A stretch of DNA of 5,768 nt from an uncultured Erysipelotrichaceae bacterium (GCA_946621045.1 CAMOOA010000084.1:1-5768); one strand, 5' to 3'. Positions 1-5,131 are shown, counted from the stretch's first letter. Numbers and translations are program-made. The notes: generated by a model not told the origin, from the sequence alone.

Positions 1-310
1 CCTTAAGGGCATCGACGATCCGAAGCAGTTCCTGATCATAGGAGATGCCGGTATCGCCGCGCAGCTTGGAATGCTCAATATTATTGGCATTGATGCAGAT
101 GATGAGTTCAACTTTATCTTTCAGCTCCGTCAGCAGTCTGATCTTGTTGTTGGGCTCATAGCCGGGCAGGACGCGGGCGGCGTGAAAGTCTTCAAACATT
201 TTTCCGCCGAACTCAAGATACAGTTTTCCGTCAAACATCTGGATGCGTTCCAGAATCTTATCCCGCTGAAGCTGGAGGTACTGTTTGGAATCAAATGCGA
301 TCGGTGTCAT
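1..310 (-). CDS. UPF0371 / DUF1846 family protein, N-terminal part (cut by window edge)
   Basis: This is the first 103 codons of a minus-strand gene that runs off the left edge of the window. It starts [20 protein letters not shown] and continues with [32 protein letters not shown] and [26 protein letters not shown]. These blocks match, from memory, the highly conserved N-terminus of the UPF0371 (DUF1846, PF08903) family found in streptococci and other Firmicutes, whose members are usually about 490-500 residues. The ATG at 308-310 is supported by a GAGG ribosome binding site (318-321) seven bases upstream and by alignment with the usual family start. No signal peptide or membrane segment is seen, so it should be cytosolic. 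The biochemical role of the family is not firmly established and none is assigned here. It is divergent from the sensor-like gene at 475 and probably has its own promoter in the gap. Confidence 0.93.
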   Translation of the reverse strand, partial: MTPIAFDSKQYLQLQRDKILERIQMFDGKLYLEFGGKMFEDFHAARVLPGYEPNNKIRLLTELKDKVELIICINANNIEHSKLRGDTGISYDQELLRIVDALK

Positions 311-334
311 AGTGCTTCCTCTTTTCCATTCGAT

Positions 335-340
335 AGTATA
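335..340 (-). promoter_or_regulatory. Candidate -10 box for the UPF0371 gene
   Basis: Read on the minus strand this is TATACT, 25 bases upstream of the ATG at 310 and inside an AT-rich run. Transcription would start around 328 and the leader would hold the AGAGGAAG ribosome binding site (315-322). No convincing -35 box is seen 16-18 bases upstream, so this is a moderate call. Confidence 0.45.
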
Positions 341-438
341 TCAAATAAATCCGCTGTTCATGCGGGAAATCAGAGGAACCGGAAAATTCATGCATACACT
401 TCCCCGAAAAAGTGATGCAAAGGTATTCTGAATGGCTT

Positions 439-444
439 TATAAT
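439..444 (+). promoter_or_regulatory. Candidate -10 box for the sensor-like gene
   Basis: A perfect TATAAT lies 30 bases before the ATG at 475, so the transcript would begin near 451 and include the AAGGAG site at 464-469. The -35 region (about 416-421, TGCAAA) is poor. The position argues against the upstream in-frame GTG at 412 and ATG at 415 as starts, because both lie before the predicted transcription start. The whole 311-474 gap is the divergent control region for this gene and the UPF0371 gene; no clear operator repeat was seen in it. Confidence 0.5.
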
Positions 445-474
445 TGGACTTACCCTTTAAAAGAAGGAGATAAC

Positions 475-1881
475 ATGACAGGATTTTCCTTACATCCACT
501 TGAAACTTCCATCTGTCTCTGGGCACTGATATTCAGTCTTCTGACATGTCTGATCATGCTGCTGATGCGCAGGGTGCTGCTCAGAAACAATATACTGTTT
601 TTCTTCTGGTTCATGGTGAACGCTGTTTTTCAGGTGCTTGAGATCACTGCGCTTGGAAGAGAAGATGTACTTGCATTCCGTACGCTGATCCGGATCGTAT
701 ACATCGCAAACACATTTGTGATCGTACTCGGCATCGGCGCCGGCATCCGGCACGGTGTGCGGAATCTGGTGCGGTTTTCAAAGCTGGAATGGCTCTATAT
801 CGGCGTCAACGGACTGGCGGTATTTGCGGTTCTCAGTGCGCTGATCATGGCAGGCCAGCTCGGACCGGACGGATTCGGCACGCGCATGATGCTGCTTCCT
901 GTCTGCCTTGGCGCAGGCGGCGTGATAGCTGCGGCTGCCGCAGACCTTACGGTGTTTTCCAGTCTGCAGAGACAGCTGCGCAGATCTTCACCGCACATGA
1001 TCTATGTATTCTGCGCGGCGCTGTTTCCTGCCTGCATGCTGATACCGGCGGTATTTGGTCTGAACTGCGCAGGACCGCTGTATACCGTCATGATGATGGT
1101 ATATCTGGTGATGTATATGCTCGGCCGCATGTCCCGCCGCGGCACTGCGGCAGAACGCGGGATGATGCCGGCTGTAATACCCGCCAAAGCGGGGAAAGCG
1201 GAAGATGAGAGTGCAGACGCAAAACCGAAGATACGCATCGTAAAGGAATATGTGAAGACCGATGATGCATCTCTGCTTGCGCAGAACCCGCACTTCATCA
1301 GCAATTCACTGAACATGATCTGTTATCAGATCGACCGCAGTCCTGCAGCCGCAAAGAAGGCAGTGTCAGAACTTGCAGATTATATGCAGGGGAAATACAA
1401 CGGACTCCGCACGGAACATATGATTCCGTTTGAAACAGAGATTAAAACAGTCAACAGTTATCTGGATCTTCAGAAACTGAGGTATGAAGATCAGCTGAAT
1501 ATTGTGACGGATTATAAGGCAAACGGGTTTTTCCTTCCGGCACTGTCGCTCATGACCGTGCTTGAACATGTACTGACCAATATCCTGCAGCGGCGGGAAG
1601 ACGGAGGACTTGTACGGATCGAAACCGTACGTGAAGCGGACGCGGATGTGATCCGCGTGATCTGCGACGATGATATCAATGATGCGGATTCCCTGAGGCA
1701 TATCTGCACGGCGTTTCCGCTTCTGAAAACCGTCAGAGACCGCCTGGACCGCTTCTGCAGCGGTACATTTGAGGCAGTCCGTGACGGTTCAAAATCTGTA
1801 TTTACGGTAAGAATCCCGATCCGGGAGGAGGAAGACGAAACATCAGCGCCTGCGTCTGCGTCCGCGGCGGATCCTGTTTAA
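475..1881 (+). CDS. Seven-helix membrane sensor with degenerate LytS-type (PF06580) histidine kinase domain
   Basis: The protein is 468 residues from the ATG at 475, which follows AAGGAG (464-469) at a good distance. Seven hydrophobic helices are visible at about residues 12-31, 39-58, 70-91, 106-126, 137-160, 174-196 and 201-219, with Arg-rich ends. A charged linker (220-262) leads to a His_kinase-type module: NPHFISNSLN with His273 at the phosphoacceptor position, then the EIKTVNSYLDLQKLRYEDQL block typical of LytS/YesM-like kinases. The ATP-binding half is eroded. The N-box reads LEHVLTNI (expected ENAxxHG; Asn replaced by His365). The DNG box reads CDDDIND (398-400) without Gly. The GxGLxNV box reads FPLLKTVRDRL (414-424) without Gly. 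The GT before the final strand is missing. It may therefore sense or signal without using ATP, or be decaying. No response regulator is adjacent. The last 11 residues (APASASAADPV) are low-complexity and overlap the convergent regulator gene. Membrane topology and family are well supported; ligand and partner are unknown. Confidence 0.88.
   Translation: MTGFSLHPLETSICLWALIFSLLTCLIMLLMRRVLLRNNILFFFWFMVNAVFQVLEITALGREDVLAFRTLIRIVYIANTFVIVLGIGAGIRHGVRNLVRFSKLEWLYIGVNGLAVFAVLSALIMAGQLGPDGFGTRMMLLPVCLGAGGVIAAAAADLTVFSSLQRQLRRSSPHMIYVFCAALFPACMLIPAVFGLNCAGPLYTVMMMVYLVMYMLGRMSRRGTAAERGMMPAVIPAKAGKAEDESADAKPKIRIVKEYVKTDDASLLAQNPHFISNSLNMICYQIDRSPAAAKKAVSELADYMQGKYNGLRTEHMIPFETEIKTVNSYLDLQKLRYEDQLNIVTDYKANGFFLPALSLMTVLEHVLTNILQRREDGGLVRIETVREADADVIRVICDDDINDADSLRHICTAFPLLKTVRDRLDRFCSGTFEAVRDGSKSVFTVRIPIREEEDETSAPASASAADPV
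1810..1826 (-). terminator. Weak hairpin after the MocR-like gene
   Basis: On the minus strand, TCCCG and CGGGA pair around a GAT loop (1814-1826), and TTCTT follows. It sits about 17 bases past the regulator stop codon, inside the sensor coding sequence. The stem is only five base pairs and the T-run is broken, so it is a weak candidate for terminating the regulator transcript. Confidence 0.2.
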
Positions 1882-2904
1882 ATGCCGTTCATAATCGCCG
1901 TTGCGCAGAAGCTCATAAAGGATGAGCTGCGAAAAGGTTGAGACAGGGCAGGAGTAAAATCCTGCTTTTTTATGAAAGGCTGTGAGCAGGGATTCCGGAA
2001 GAATCATGAAGCCGATACGGATGGAAGGCGCGATCGTGCGCGAGAAGGTGCTGATATATATGACCTGATCATATTCCGATGTCCCGAACAGCGTGTCTGC
2101 AGGTTTTCCGGAGAGCGTGAATTCACTGTCATAATCGTCTTCGATCAGGACAGCATTCCGCGCGGCTGCCCAGGCGAGATACTCGCGGCGCTTGGATGCG
2201 TCTGCCGTGATTCCGGTAGGCCAGCTGTGATAGGGCGTAATATGCAGCACGGAGGCATTGGAACGGTTCAGCTCACTGCTCATAATTCCGTTTCTTCCCA
2301 TTTTCAGCGGTTCCGTTGTGATTCCGCTTGCCTGATATACCTTGCGGATGATCTCATAGGAGGGCTCCTCGATGCCGAAAATACGGTCGCGGCCGAGGAT
2401 GTTCACAAGCATTCCGTAAAGATATTCGGCACCGCTTCCGATGATGATCTGTTCAGGCCGCACGGAGATGCCGCGTCCTGCCAGCAGGTGCGCTGCGATT
2501 GCGGAACGAAGCTGAGGCAGACCGGAAGAGGGGCTTTTGATCAGGATCTCTTCCTGGTATTCGCTCAGGACCCTGCGGATCGTCCGCGCCAGAACGCTGA
2601 ACGGAAAAGCATCTTCGGAAACATCCGTGCCGGCATTACGGAAAAACGATTCCTCTTCTTCATGTACCGGCACCATGGAATCCTTCCGATAGGTCACAAA
2701 TATGCCTGTTCGCTCCCGCGTTTCGATATATCCTTCTTCATCGAGAAGTTCAATCGCGTGTTCGACCGTGACAAGCGAAAGATCATACTGGGCGGCGAGG
2801 GAGCGTTTGCTTGGAAAACGGCTTCCGTACGGAAAGGCACCATCGGTAATCCGCTGACGGAGTGTCTGATAGAGAGTAAGATAAGCAGGTTTTCTGGATT
2901 TCAT
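1843..2904 (-). CDS. MocR/PdxR-type GntR regulator, C-terminally truncated, PLP lysine replaced by Arg
   Basis: From the ATG at 2904 the protein has 353 residues. Residues about 7-70 form a GntR winged helix (YLTLYQTLRQRI, FPSKRSLAAQYDLSLVTVEHAIELL, then GYIETRERTGIFV). From about 100 a fold-type I aminotransferase-like domain follows: SSGLPQLRSAIAAHL, IIGSGAEYLYGML, HITPYHSWPTGIT and LIEDDYDSEF with Asp256 and Tyr258, the usual contacts to the PLP ring. The segment that normally reads TFSKT reads TFSRTIAPSIRIGF here, so the Schiff-base Lys is Arg289 (codon CGC). Family members are normally about 450-480 residues. This one stops just after YERHLNRIRR, losing roughly 80-100 residues, including the region that holds the substrate-carboxylate Arg in GabR. 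It ends in a short Arg-rich tail and overlaps the convergent sensor gene by 39 bp. The DNA-binding domain looks intact, so it may still repress or activate, probably itself and the divergent pfkB gene, but covalent PLP binding is not expected. A decaying gene is the alternative. Confidence 0.85.
   Translation of the reverse strand: MKSRKPAYLTLYQTLRQRITDGAFPYGSRFPSKRSLAAQYDLSLVTVEHAIELLDEEGYIETRERTGIFVTYRKDSMVPVHEEEESFFRNAGTDVSEDAFPFSVLARTIRRVLSEYQEEILIKSPSSGLPQLRSAIAAHLLAGRGISVRPEQIIIGSGAEYLYGMLVNILGRDRIFGIEEPSYEIIRKVYQASGITTEPLKMGRNGIMSSELNRSNASVLHITPYHSWPTGITADASKRREYLAWAAARNAVLIEDDYDSEFTLSGKPADTLFGTSEYDQVIYISTFSRTIAPSIRIGFMILPESLLTAFHKKAGFYSCPVSTFSQLILYELLRNGDYERHLNRIRRGRRRRR
1846..1870 (+). 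repeat. Short GC-rich hexamer-like repeat at the convergent gene junction
   Basis: Two exact copies of CTGCGT (1850-1855 and 1856-1861) are followed by a related CCGCGG (1862-1867). On the plus strand this encodes the Ala/Ser tail of the sensor-like protein, and on the minus strand the Arg-rich tail (GRRRRR) of the MocR-like protein. Both tails look unrelated to the ends expected for their families, which marks this spot as a likely rearrangement or slippage site. Confidence 0.55.
1946..1971 (+). terminator. Rho-independent terminator of the sensor-like gene, embedded in the MocR-like gene
   Basis: GCAGGA (1948-1953) pairs perfectly with TCCTGC (1960-1965) around a six-base loop, and six T residues follow (1966-1971); two G-T pairs could lengthen the stem. 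It lies 64-70 bases after the sensor stop codon in the correct orientation. It falls wholly inside the antisense strand of the MocR-like coding sequence, where it encodes KKAGFYSCP. Confidence 0.75.
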
Positions 2905-2920
2905 CCGGTCTTTTGAAAAA

Positions 2921-2926
2921 CCTCCT
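2921..2926 (-). promoter_or_regulatory. Ribosome binding site of the MocR-like gene, unusually far from ATG
   Basis: A perfect AGGAGG on the minus strand lies 16 bases before the ATG at 2904, about twice the usual spacing. No in-frame ATG, GTG or TTG exists at the normal distance. The only upstream in-frame start, GTG at 2949, lies before the predicted transcription start and has no ribosome binding site. The ATG at 2904 also fits the family start, so translation may simply be weak. Confidence 0.55.
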
Positions 2927-2939
2927 GACGTATATTCTG

Positions 2940-2948
2940 ATAATACCA
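2940..2948 (-). promoter_or_regulatory. Extended -10 promoter of the MocR-like gene
   Basis: The minus strand reads TGGTATTAT, a TGn extension plus TATTAT (2940-2945). Transcription would start near 2933, giving a leader of about 30 bases that contains the AGGAGG. A good -35 box is absent, as is common for extended -10 promoters. One ACGGAT copy (2955-2960, minus strand) falls in the -10/-35 spacer, a natural place for autoregulation. Confidence 0.5.
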
Positions 2949-2954
2949 CCTGTG

Positions 2955-2994
2955 ATCCGTACGAAATGGCTACACAATCTTACGGATGACGGAT
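2955..2994. repeat. Three ACGGAT copies in the mocR-like/pfkB divergent region (candidate operator)
   Basis: ATCCGTA (2955-2961) is an exact inverted match to TACGGAT (2981-2987), and a further ACGGAT (2989-2994) follows in direct orientation 7 bases after the previous copy (2982-2987). All three lie between the divergent starts and upstream of both -10 boxes. MocR-type regulators commonly bind repeated half-sites in such regions, so this is the best operator candidate. ACGGAT is also common in coding parts of this window, which lowers confidence. Confidence 0.4.
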
Positions 2995-3032
2995 ATTTCA
3001 TTTTTAAACCTCTGTTTGCGTCCGCAGAAGCA

Positions 3033-3038
3033 TATAAT
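3033..3038 (+). promoter_or_regulatory. -10 box directly before the pfkB-family ATG (leaderless start)
   Basis: A perfect TATAAT ends 6 bases before the ATG at 3045. Normal spacing would put the transcription start on or next to the A of that ATG, so the mRNA would have no leader. In agreement, no Shine-Dalgarno sequence precedes the ATG. No good -35 box is visible 16-18 bases upstream, so an activator may be needed or another promoter used. Confidence 0.45.
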
Positions 3039-3044
3039 GGACGC

Positions 3045-3959
3045 ATGAGAAAAGCACTGATGATTGGTTCCACTGTTGCGGATGTGATGATCCGCGTTGA
3101 TCACCTTCCTGCACTGGAAGAAGATGTGAATCCGTTCGGACAGACGGTAGCTCTGGGAGGCTGCTGCTATAATGCCGCAAATATTCTGTCGCTTTACAGC
3201 CTTCCGTTTACACTGTTTTCTCCGGTCGGAACCGGCGTGTTCGGAGCATTTGTAAGAAACCGGCTGAAGGAAAGAGGAATTGAACCGGTTCTGTGTCCGG
3301 AGGAAGAAAACGGCTGCTGTTACTGTATCGTTGATGCGGAGGGAAACCGTACCTTCATGGCTGTACACGGGGCAGAGTACCGTTTTAAAAAGGAATGGTT
3401 TGACACCCTGGATACGGAAAGCTATACGGACGCCTACGTCTGCGGTCTTGAACTGGAAGAAGATTCCGGAGTTCATATCGTGTCCTTTCTTCAGAGCCAT
3501 CCGCACCTTCAGATTTTCTTTGCGCCGAGTTCCCGTATTCTGGCGGTTCCGGATGACCGAATGGATGCAGTTCTGGCATGTCATCCTGTTCTCCATCTGA
3601 ACCGGAGGGAATCTGTTTCCTGGCTGATGAAGCGGGGATATCTCGAGCATGAGGATGTTTCGGCAGAAGAACTGACAGAGCGCCTTTACCGGTGCTCCGG
3701 AAATACCGTGATCATGACCGATGGAGTTAAGGGCGCCTGGGCTTATGACGGAACGAAGCATTATTTTGAACCGGCTGTGCCGGTTGAAACCGTTGACGGG
3801 ACCGGGGCGGGAGACTGCCATATCGGTACAATGATCGCATGTTCGATGATGGGAATGGATCTGCAGGAATCGCTTCAGACTGCCGCAAGGAATTCAGCTG
3901 CGGTTGTCGGGATGCAGGGCGCTGCGTTAAGCAGAGAATGTTTTGACCGCATTCGTTGA
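3045..3959 (+). CDS. PfkB-family carbohydrate/nucleoside kinase
   Basis: This 304-residue cytosolic protein has the full ribokinase-fold layout. The first beta strand is MRKALMIGSTVADVMIRVD, followed by the substrate-site double glycine (Gly38-Gly39 in ALGGCCYNAANILSL). VGTGVFGAFVRNRLKERGI and the acceptor strands around NGCCYCIVDAEGNRTFM come next. NRRE lies near 186, TDGVKGAWAY at 225-234, and the PfkB signature VDGTGAGD at 250-257 has Asp257 as the expected catalytic base. The family phosphorylates sugars, nucleosides or related alcohols with ATP; the substrate cannot be read from the sequence. The ATG at 3045 gives the canonical family N-terminus although it has no ribosome binding site. 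An in-frame TTG at 2913 would add an implausible 44 residues. It is divergent from the MocR-like regulator, its likely controller. Because some MocR proteins govern vitamin B6 genes and pyridoxal kinases belong to the wider fold, a B6 link is possible but unproven. Confidence 0.9.
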   Translation: MRKALMIGSTVADVMIRVDHLPALEEDVNPFGQTVALGGCCYNAANILSLYSLPFTLFSPVGTGVFGAFVRNRLKERGIEPVLCPEEENGCCYCIVDAEGNRTFMAVHGAEYRFKKEWFDTLDTESYTDAYVCGLELEEDSGVHIVSFLQSHPHLQIFFAPSSRILAVPDDRMDAVLACHPVLHLNRRESVSWLMKRGYLEHEDVSAEELTERLYRCSGNTVIMTDGVKGAWAYDGTKHYFEPAVPVETVDGTGAGDCHIGTMIACSMMGMDLQESLQTAARNSAAVVGMQGAALSRECFDRIR

Positions 3960-3981
3960 GAAAATCGGATAATGCATGCCG

Positions 3982-4023
3982 CATGTATACATATTCATGT
4001 AGTCTATCTGTAGTTCGCATGTA
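3982..4023 (+). repeat. Three CATGTA direct repeats upstream of the secreted peptidase gene
   Basis: CATGTA occurs at 3982-3987, 3996-4001 and 4018-4023, the first and third preceded by G. The first copy is part of the perfect palindrome ATGTATACAT (3983-3992). They lie just upstream of the -10 box at 4034 and could be an operator. The region is AT-rich, so chance is a real alternative. No terminator for the preceding pfkB gene was found here. Confidence 0.3.
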
Positions 4024-4033
4024 AAAAAGGGTA

Positions 4034-4039
4034 TATAAT
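4034..4039 (+). promoter_or_regulatory. -10 box for the secreted C39-like protein
   Basis: TATAAT is perfect and would start transcription near 4046, leaving a leader of about 17 bases with GGGAG (4051-4055) seven bases before the ATG at 4063. The -35 region (4011-4016, TAGTTC) is poor, which leaves room for an activator acting through the CATGTA repeats. Confidence 0.55.
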
Positions 4040-4062
4040 TTATTTCAATAGGGAGAAAACAT

Positions 4063-4839
4063 ATGAACATCATTAAGAAGGCATGCACTGCTGCGGCAGG
4101 CATCTCGCTTGTATTTTTAAGCACACTTACTCCCGCTGCGGCGGACGGCTACTGGGTAGACGGATACTGGGATGACGCGAGCCAGACCTGGATCGAAGGA
4201 AGATGGGTTGAAACCGGGAGTGCACAGCAGAACTGGAACGGAGGCTGGTCTTCCGGGCCGTATCAGGAGTATGCGAACGGTGCTGTAATCAACTATGACG
4301 CAAACGGAAACCGCACTTCCACGGTTGTCACAAATGTACCGGTATATTCTCAGAAAAACGGTGCCTGGGCTGGTGTCACCATCGGCAGCGGCGGAAACTT
4401 CGGATCCACCGGATGTGTTCCCACAGCGGTTGCGGTGATCATGAATCATTTCGGAATCGGCGGAAGCCCGCTTGATTTCGGATATACGCTCAATGCCTAC
4501 GGCAACTACAATTCCGGCTACGGTCACGGAACGGACAGTGCAGGACTTCTGAATATCGGTGCAGCCTACGGTCTTGGCGTACGCGCATTTGCGGATTATG
4601 ACACCATGTATTACGAGCTGTCCCGCGGCAAGCTGGTTGCGGCATGCATCGGCGGCAATGCCGCATATACACACTGCGTCGTGCTTTACGGACTTGACGC
4701 ATACGGAAATACAACCGTCTCTGATCCGATGGGCTACTCCTATCGGACCAACATCTCCGGGATTGTGAACAGAATGTCTTATAATCCGGTTGACTGGACA
4801 GCCGGCGGACCTTTTGTTTCCTTCGGCTACGAGTGGTAA
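4063..4839 (+). CDS. Secreted C39-like cysteine peptidase with WxxGxW repeats
   Basis: This 258-residue protein begins with a classical signal peptide: Lys5-Lys6, a hydrophobic core (about 8-21) and an Ala-rich cleavage site, most likely after Ala27 (PAAA/DGYW). The mature N-terminus carries two exact WxxGxW motifs, W31-V-D-G-Y-W36 and W43-I-E-G-R-W48, and a looser WNGGW at 58-62, resembling PF12779. A Peptidase_C39_2-like domain follows from about 92: VPVYSQ, then GSTGCVPTAVAVIMNHFG with candidate nucleophile Cys118, then AYTHCVVLYGLD with candidate His204 and VSDPMGYS with candidate Asp221. The linker and domain are rich in Gly, Tyr and Asn. No sortase motif, transmembrane anchor or lipobox is seen, so it is probably released or held to the wall by the W repeats. 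The ATG is supported by GGGAG at seven bases. It has its own promoter and terminator and appears to be a single-gene unit. Substrate is unknown; it need not be an active protease. Confidence 0.85.
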   Translation: MNIIKKACTAAAGISLVFLSTLTPAAADGYWVDGYWDDASQTWIEGRWVETGSAQQNWNGGWSSGPYQEYANGAVINYDANGNRTSTVVTNVPVYSQKNGAWAGVTIGSGGNFGSTGCVPTAVAVIMNHFGIGGSPLDFGYTLNAYGNYNSGYGHGTDSAGLLNIGAAYGLGVRAFADYDTMYYELSRGKLVAACIGGNAAYTHCVVLYGLDAYGNTTVSDPMGYSYRTNISGIVNRMSYNPVDWTAGGPFVSFGYEW

Positions 4840-4853
4840 CTGTTTCAGAATCG

Positions 4854-4888
4854 AAGACACGGATCACATCTGATCCGTATCTTTTTTT
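4854..4888 (+). terminator. Rho-independent terminator after the secreted peptidase gene
   Basis: ACGGATCA (4859-4866) pairs perfectly with TGATCCGT (4871-4878) around a CATC loop. The stem extends past one C-A mismatch by a few A-T and G-C pairs, and seven T residues follow (4882-4888). It begins 15 bases after the stop codon and insulates leuS from upstream transcription. Confidence 0.93.
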
Positions 4889-4893
4889 GTACA

Positions 4894-4922
4894 TTGCAGT
4901 TTTAGATAGGTTGTTCTAAAAT
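4894..4922 (+). promoter_or_regulatory. Promoter of the T-box/leuS transcript
   Basis: TTGCAG (4894-4899) and TAAAAT (4917-4922) are separated by exactly 17 bases, which places the transcription start near 4929, right before the T-box stem I. The -10 matches five of six consensus bases; the -35 keeps the TTG. Confidence 0.7.
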
Positions 4923-4930
4923 GTCGTTAT

Positions 4931-5131
4931 TGCGATGAAGGGGAAGCAGTAACCGCATGTTCTGCCTGTAGAGAGCTGCTGGCTGGTGAAAAGCAGCGGA
5001 GGAATACGGTGAACTCATCTCCGGAGCAACCGCATCTGCGGCGTTATTGCAGAATTACGGAGCGCCCGGAACGATTCCGGGAACTAAGGTGGTACCGCGT
5101 TAACAACGTCCTTAGACAGGGCGTTTTATTT
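4931..5131 (+). promoter_or_regulatory. T-box riboswitch, tRNA-Leu (CUC specifier), controlling leuS
   Basis: All T-box parts are visible. Stem I base: GGGGA (4940-4944) with TCTCC (5018-5022). Specifier loop: S-turn AGTA (4948-4951) opposite GAA (5011-5013), flanked by ACCG (4952-4955) and CGGT (5007-5010). The bases after GAA are CTC (5014-5016), a Leu codon, followed by A. The AG-bulge AGAGAGC (4970-4976) and the apical GGTGA (4984-4988) fit the tRNA-elbow platform. A stem II-like hairpin spans 5026-5050. Stem III is CCCGGAA/TTCCGGG (5065-5081). The T-box AAGGTGGTACCGCG (5086-5099) has TGGT (5090-5093) to pair with the ACCA end of uncharged tRNA-Leu. CTAAGG (5084-5089) and CCTTAG (5110-5115) form the antiterminator, which excludes the terminator at 5105-5125. 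Uncharged tRNA-Leu therefore turns leuS on. Confidence 0.97.
5105..5131 (+). terminator. Conditional terminator of the leuS T-box
   Basis: AACGTCCT (5105-5112) pairs with AGGGCGTT (5118-5125) with one G-T pair and a five-base loop, followed by a T-rich run. Its 5' arm shares 5110-5112 with the antiterminator helix, so the two structures are mutually exclusive. Confidence 0.92.

Noticed and set aside
71..415. A 114-codon open frame on the plus strand
   Set aside because: It is antisense to the conserved UPF0371 coding sequence and has no ribosome binding site or known motif.
390..431. A 13-codon leader-peptide-like frame after AGAGGA, before the sensor-like gene
   Set aside because: It ends before the TATAAT at 439, so it would not be in the predicted transcript, and no attenuator hairpin follows it.
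412..474. A 21-residue N-terminal extension of the sensor-like protein from GTG 412
   Set aside because: It lacks a ribosome binding site and would overlap the -10 box; ATG 475 has AAGGAG at normal spacing.
1972..2916. A 314-codon open frame on the plus strand
   Set aside because: It lies antisense to the MocR-like gene, its translation shows no recognisable domain, and the minus-strand frame has clear GntR and aminotransferase motifs. It is a shadow of that gene.
2913..3044. A 44-residue N-terminal extension of the pfkB-family kinase from TTG 2913
   Set aside because: It would cover the divergent promoter region and has no ribosome binding site; PfkB proteins normally start at the strand beginning MRKALMIG.
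2970..3821. A 283-codon open frame on the minus strand
   Set aside because: It is antisense to the pfkB-family gene, which carries the PfkB signature; the minus-strand product resembles nothing and is Cys/His/Arg-rich in a way typical of antisense frames.
3971..3992. Hairpin ATGCATG-CCG-CATGTAT as a terminator for the pfkB-family gene
   Set aside because: The stem is A/T-rich with a G-T pair, a three-base loop and no following T-run.
4117..4860. A 247-codon open frame on the minus strand
   Set aside because: It is antisense to the secreted peptidase gene, which has a promoter, ribosome binding site, signal peptide and terminator; its start would lie within the terminator hairpin.
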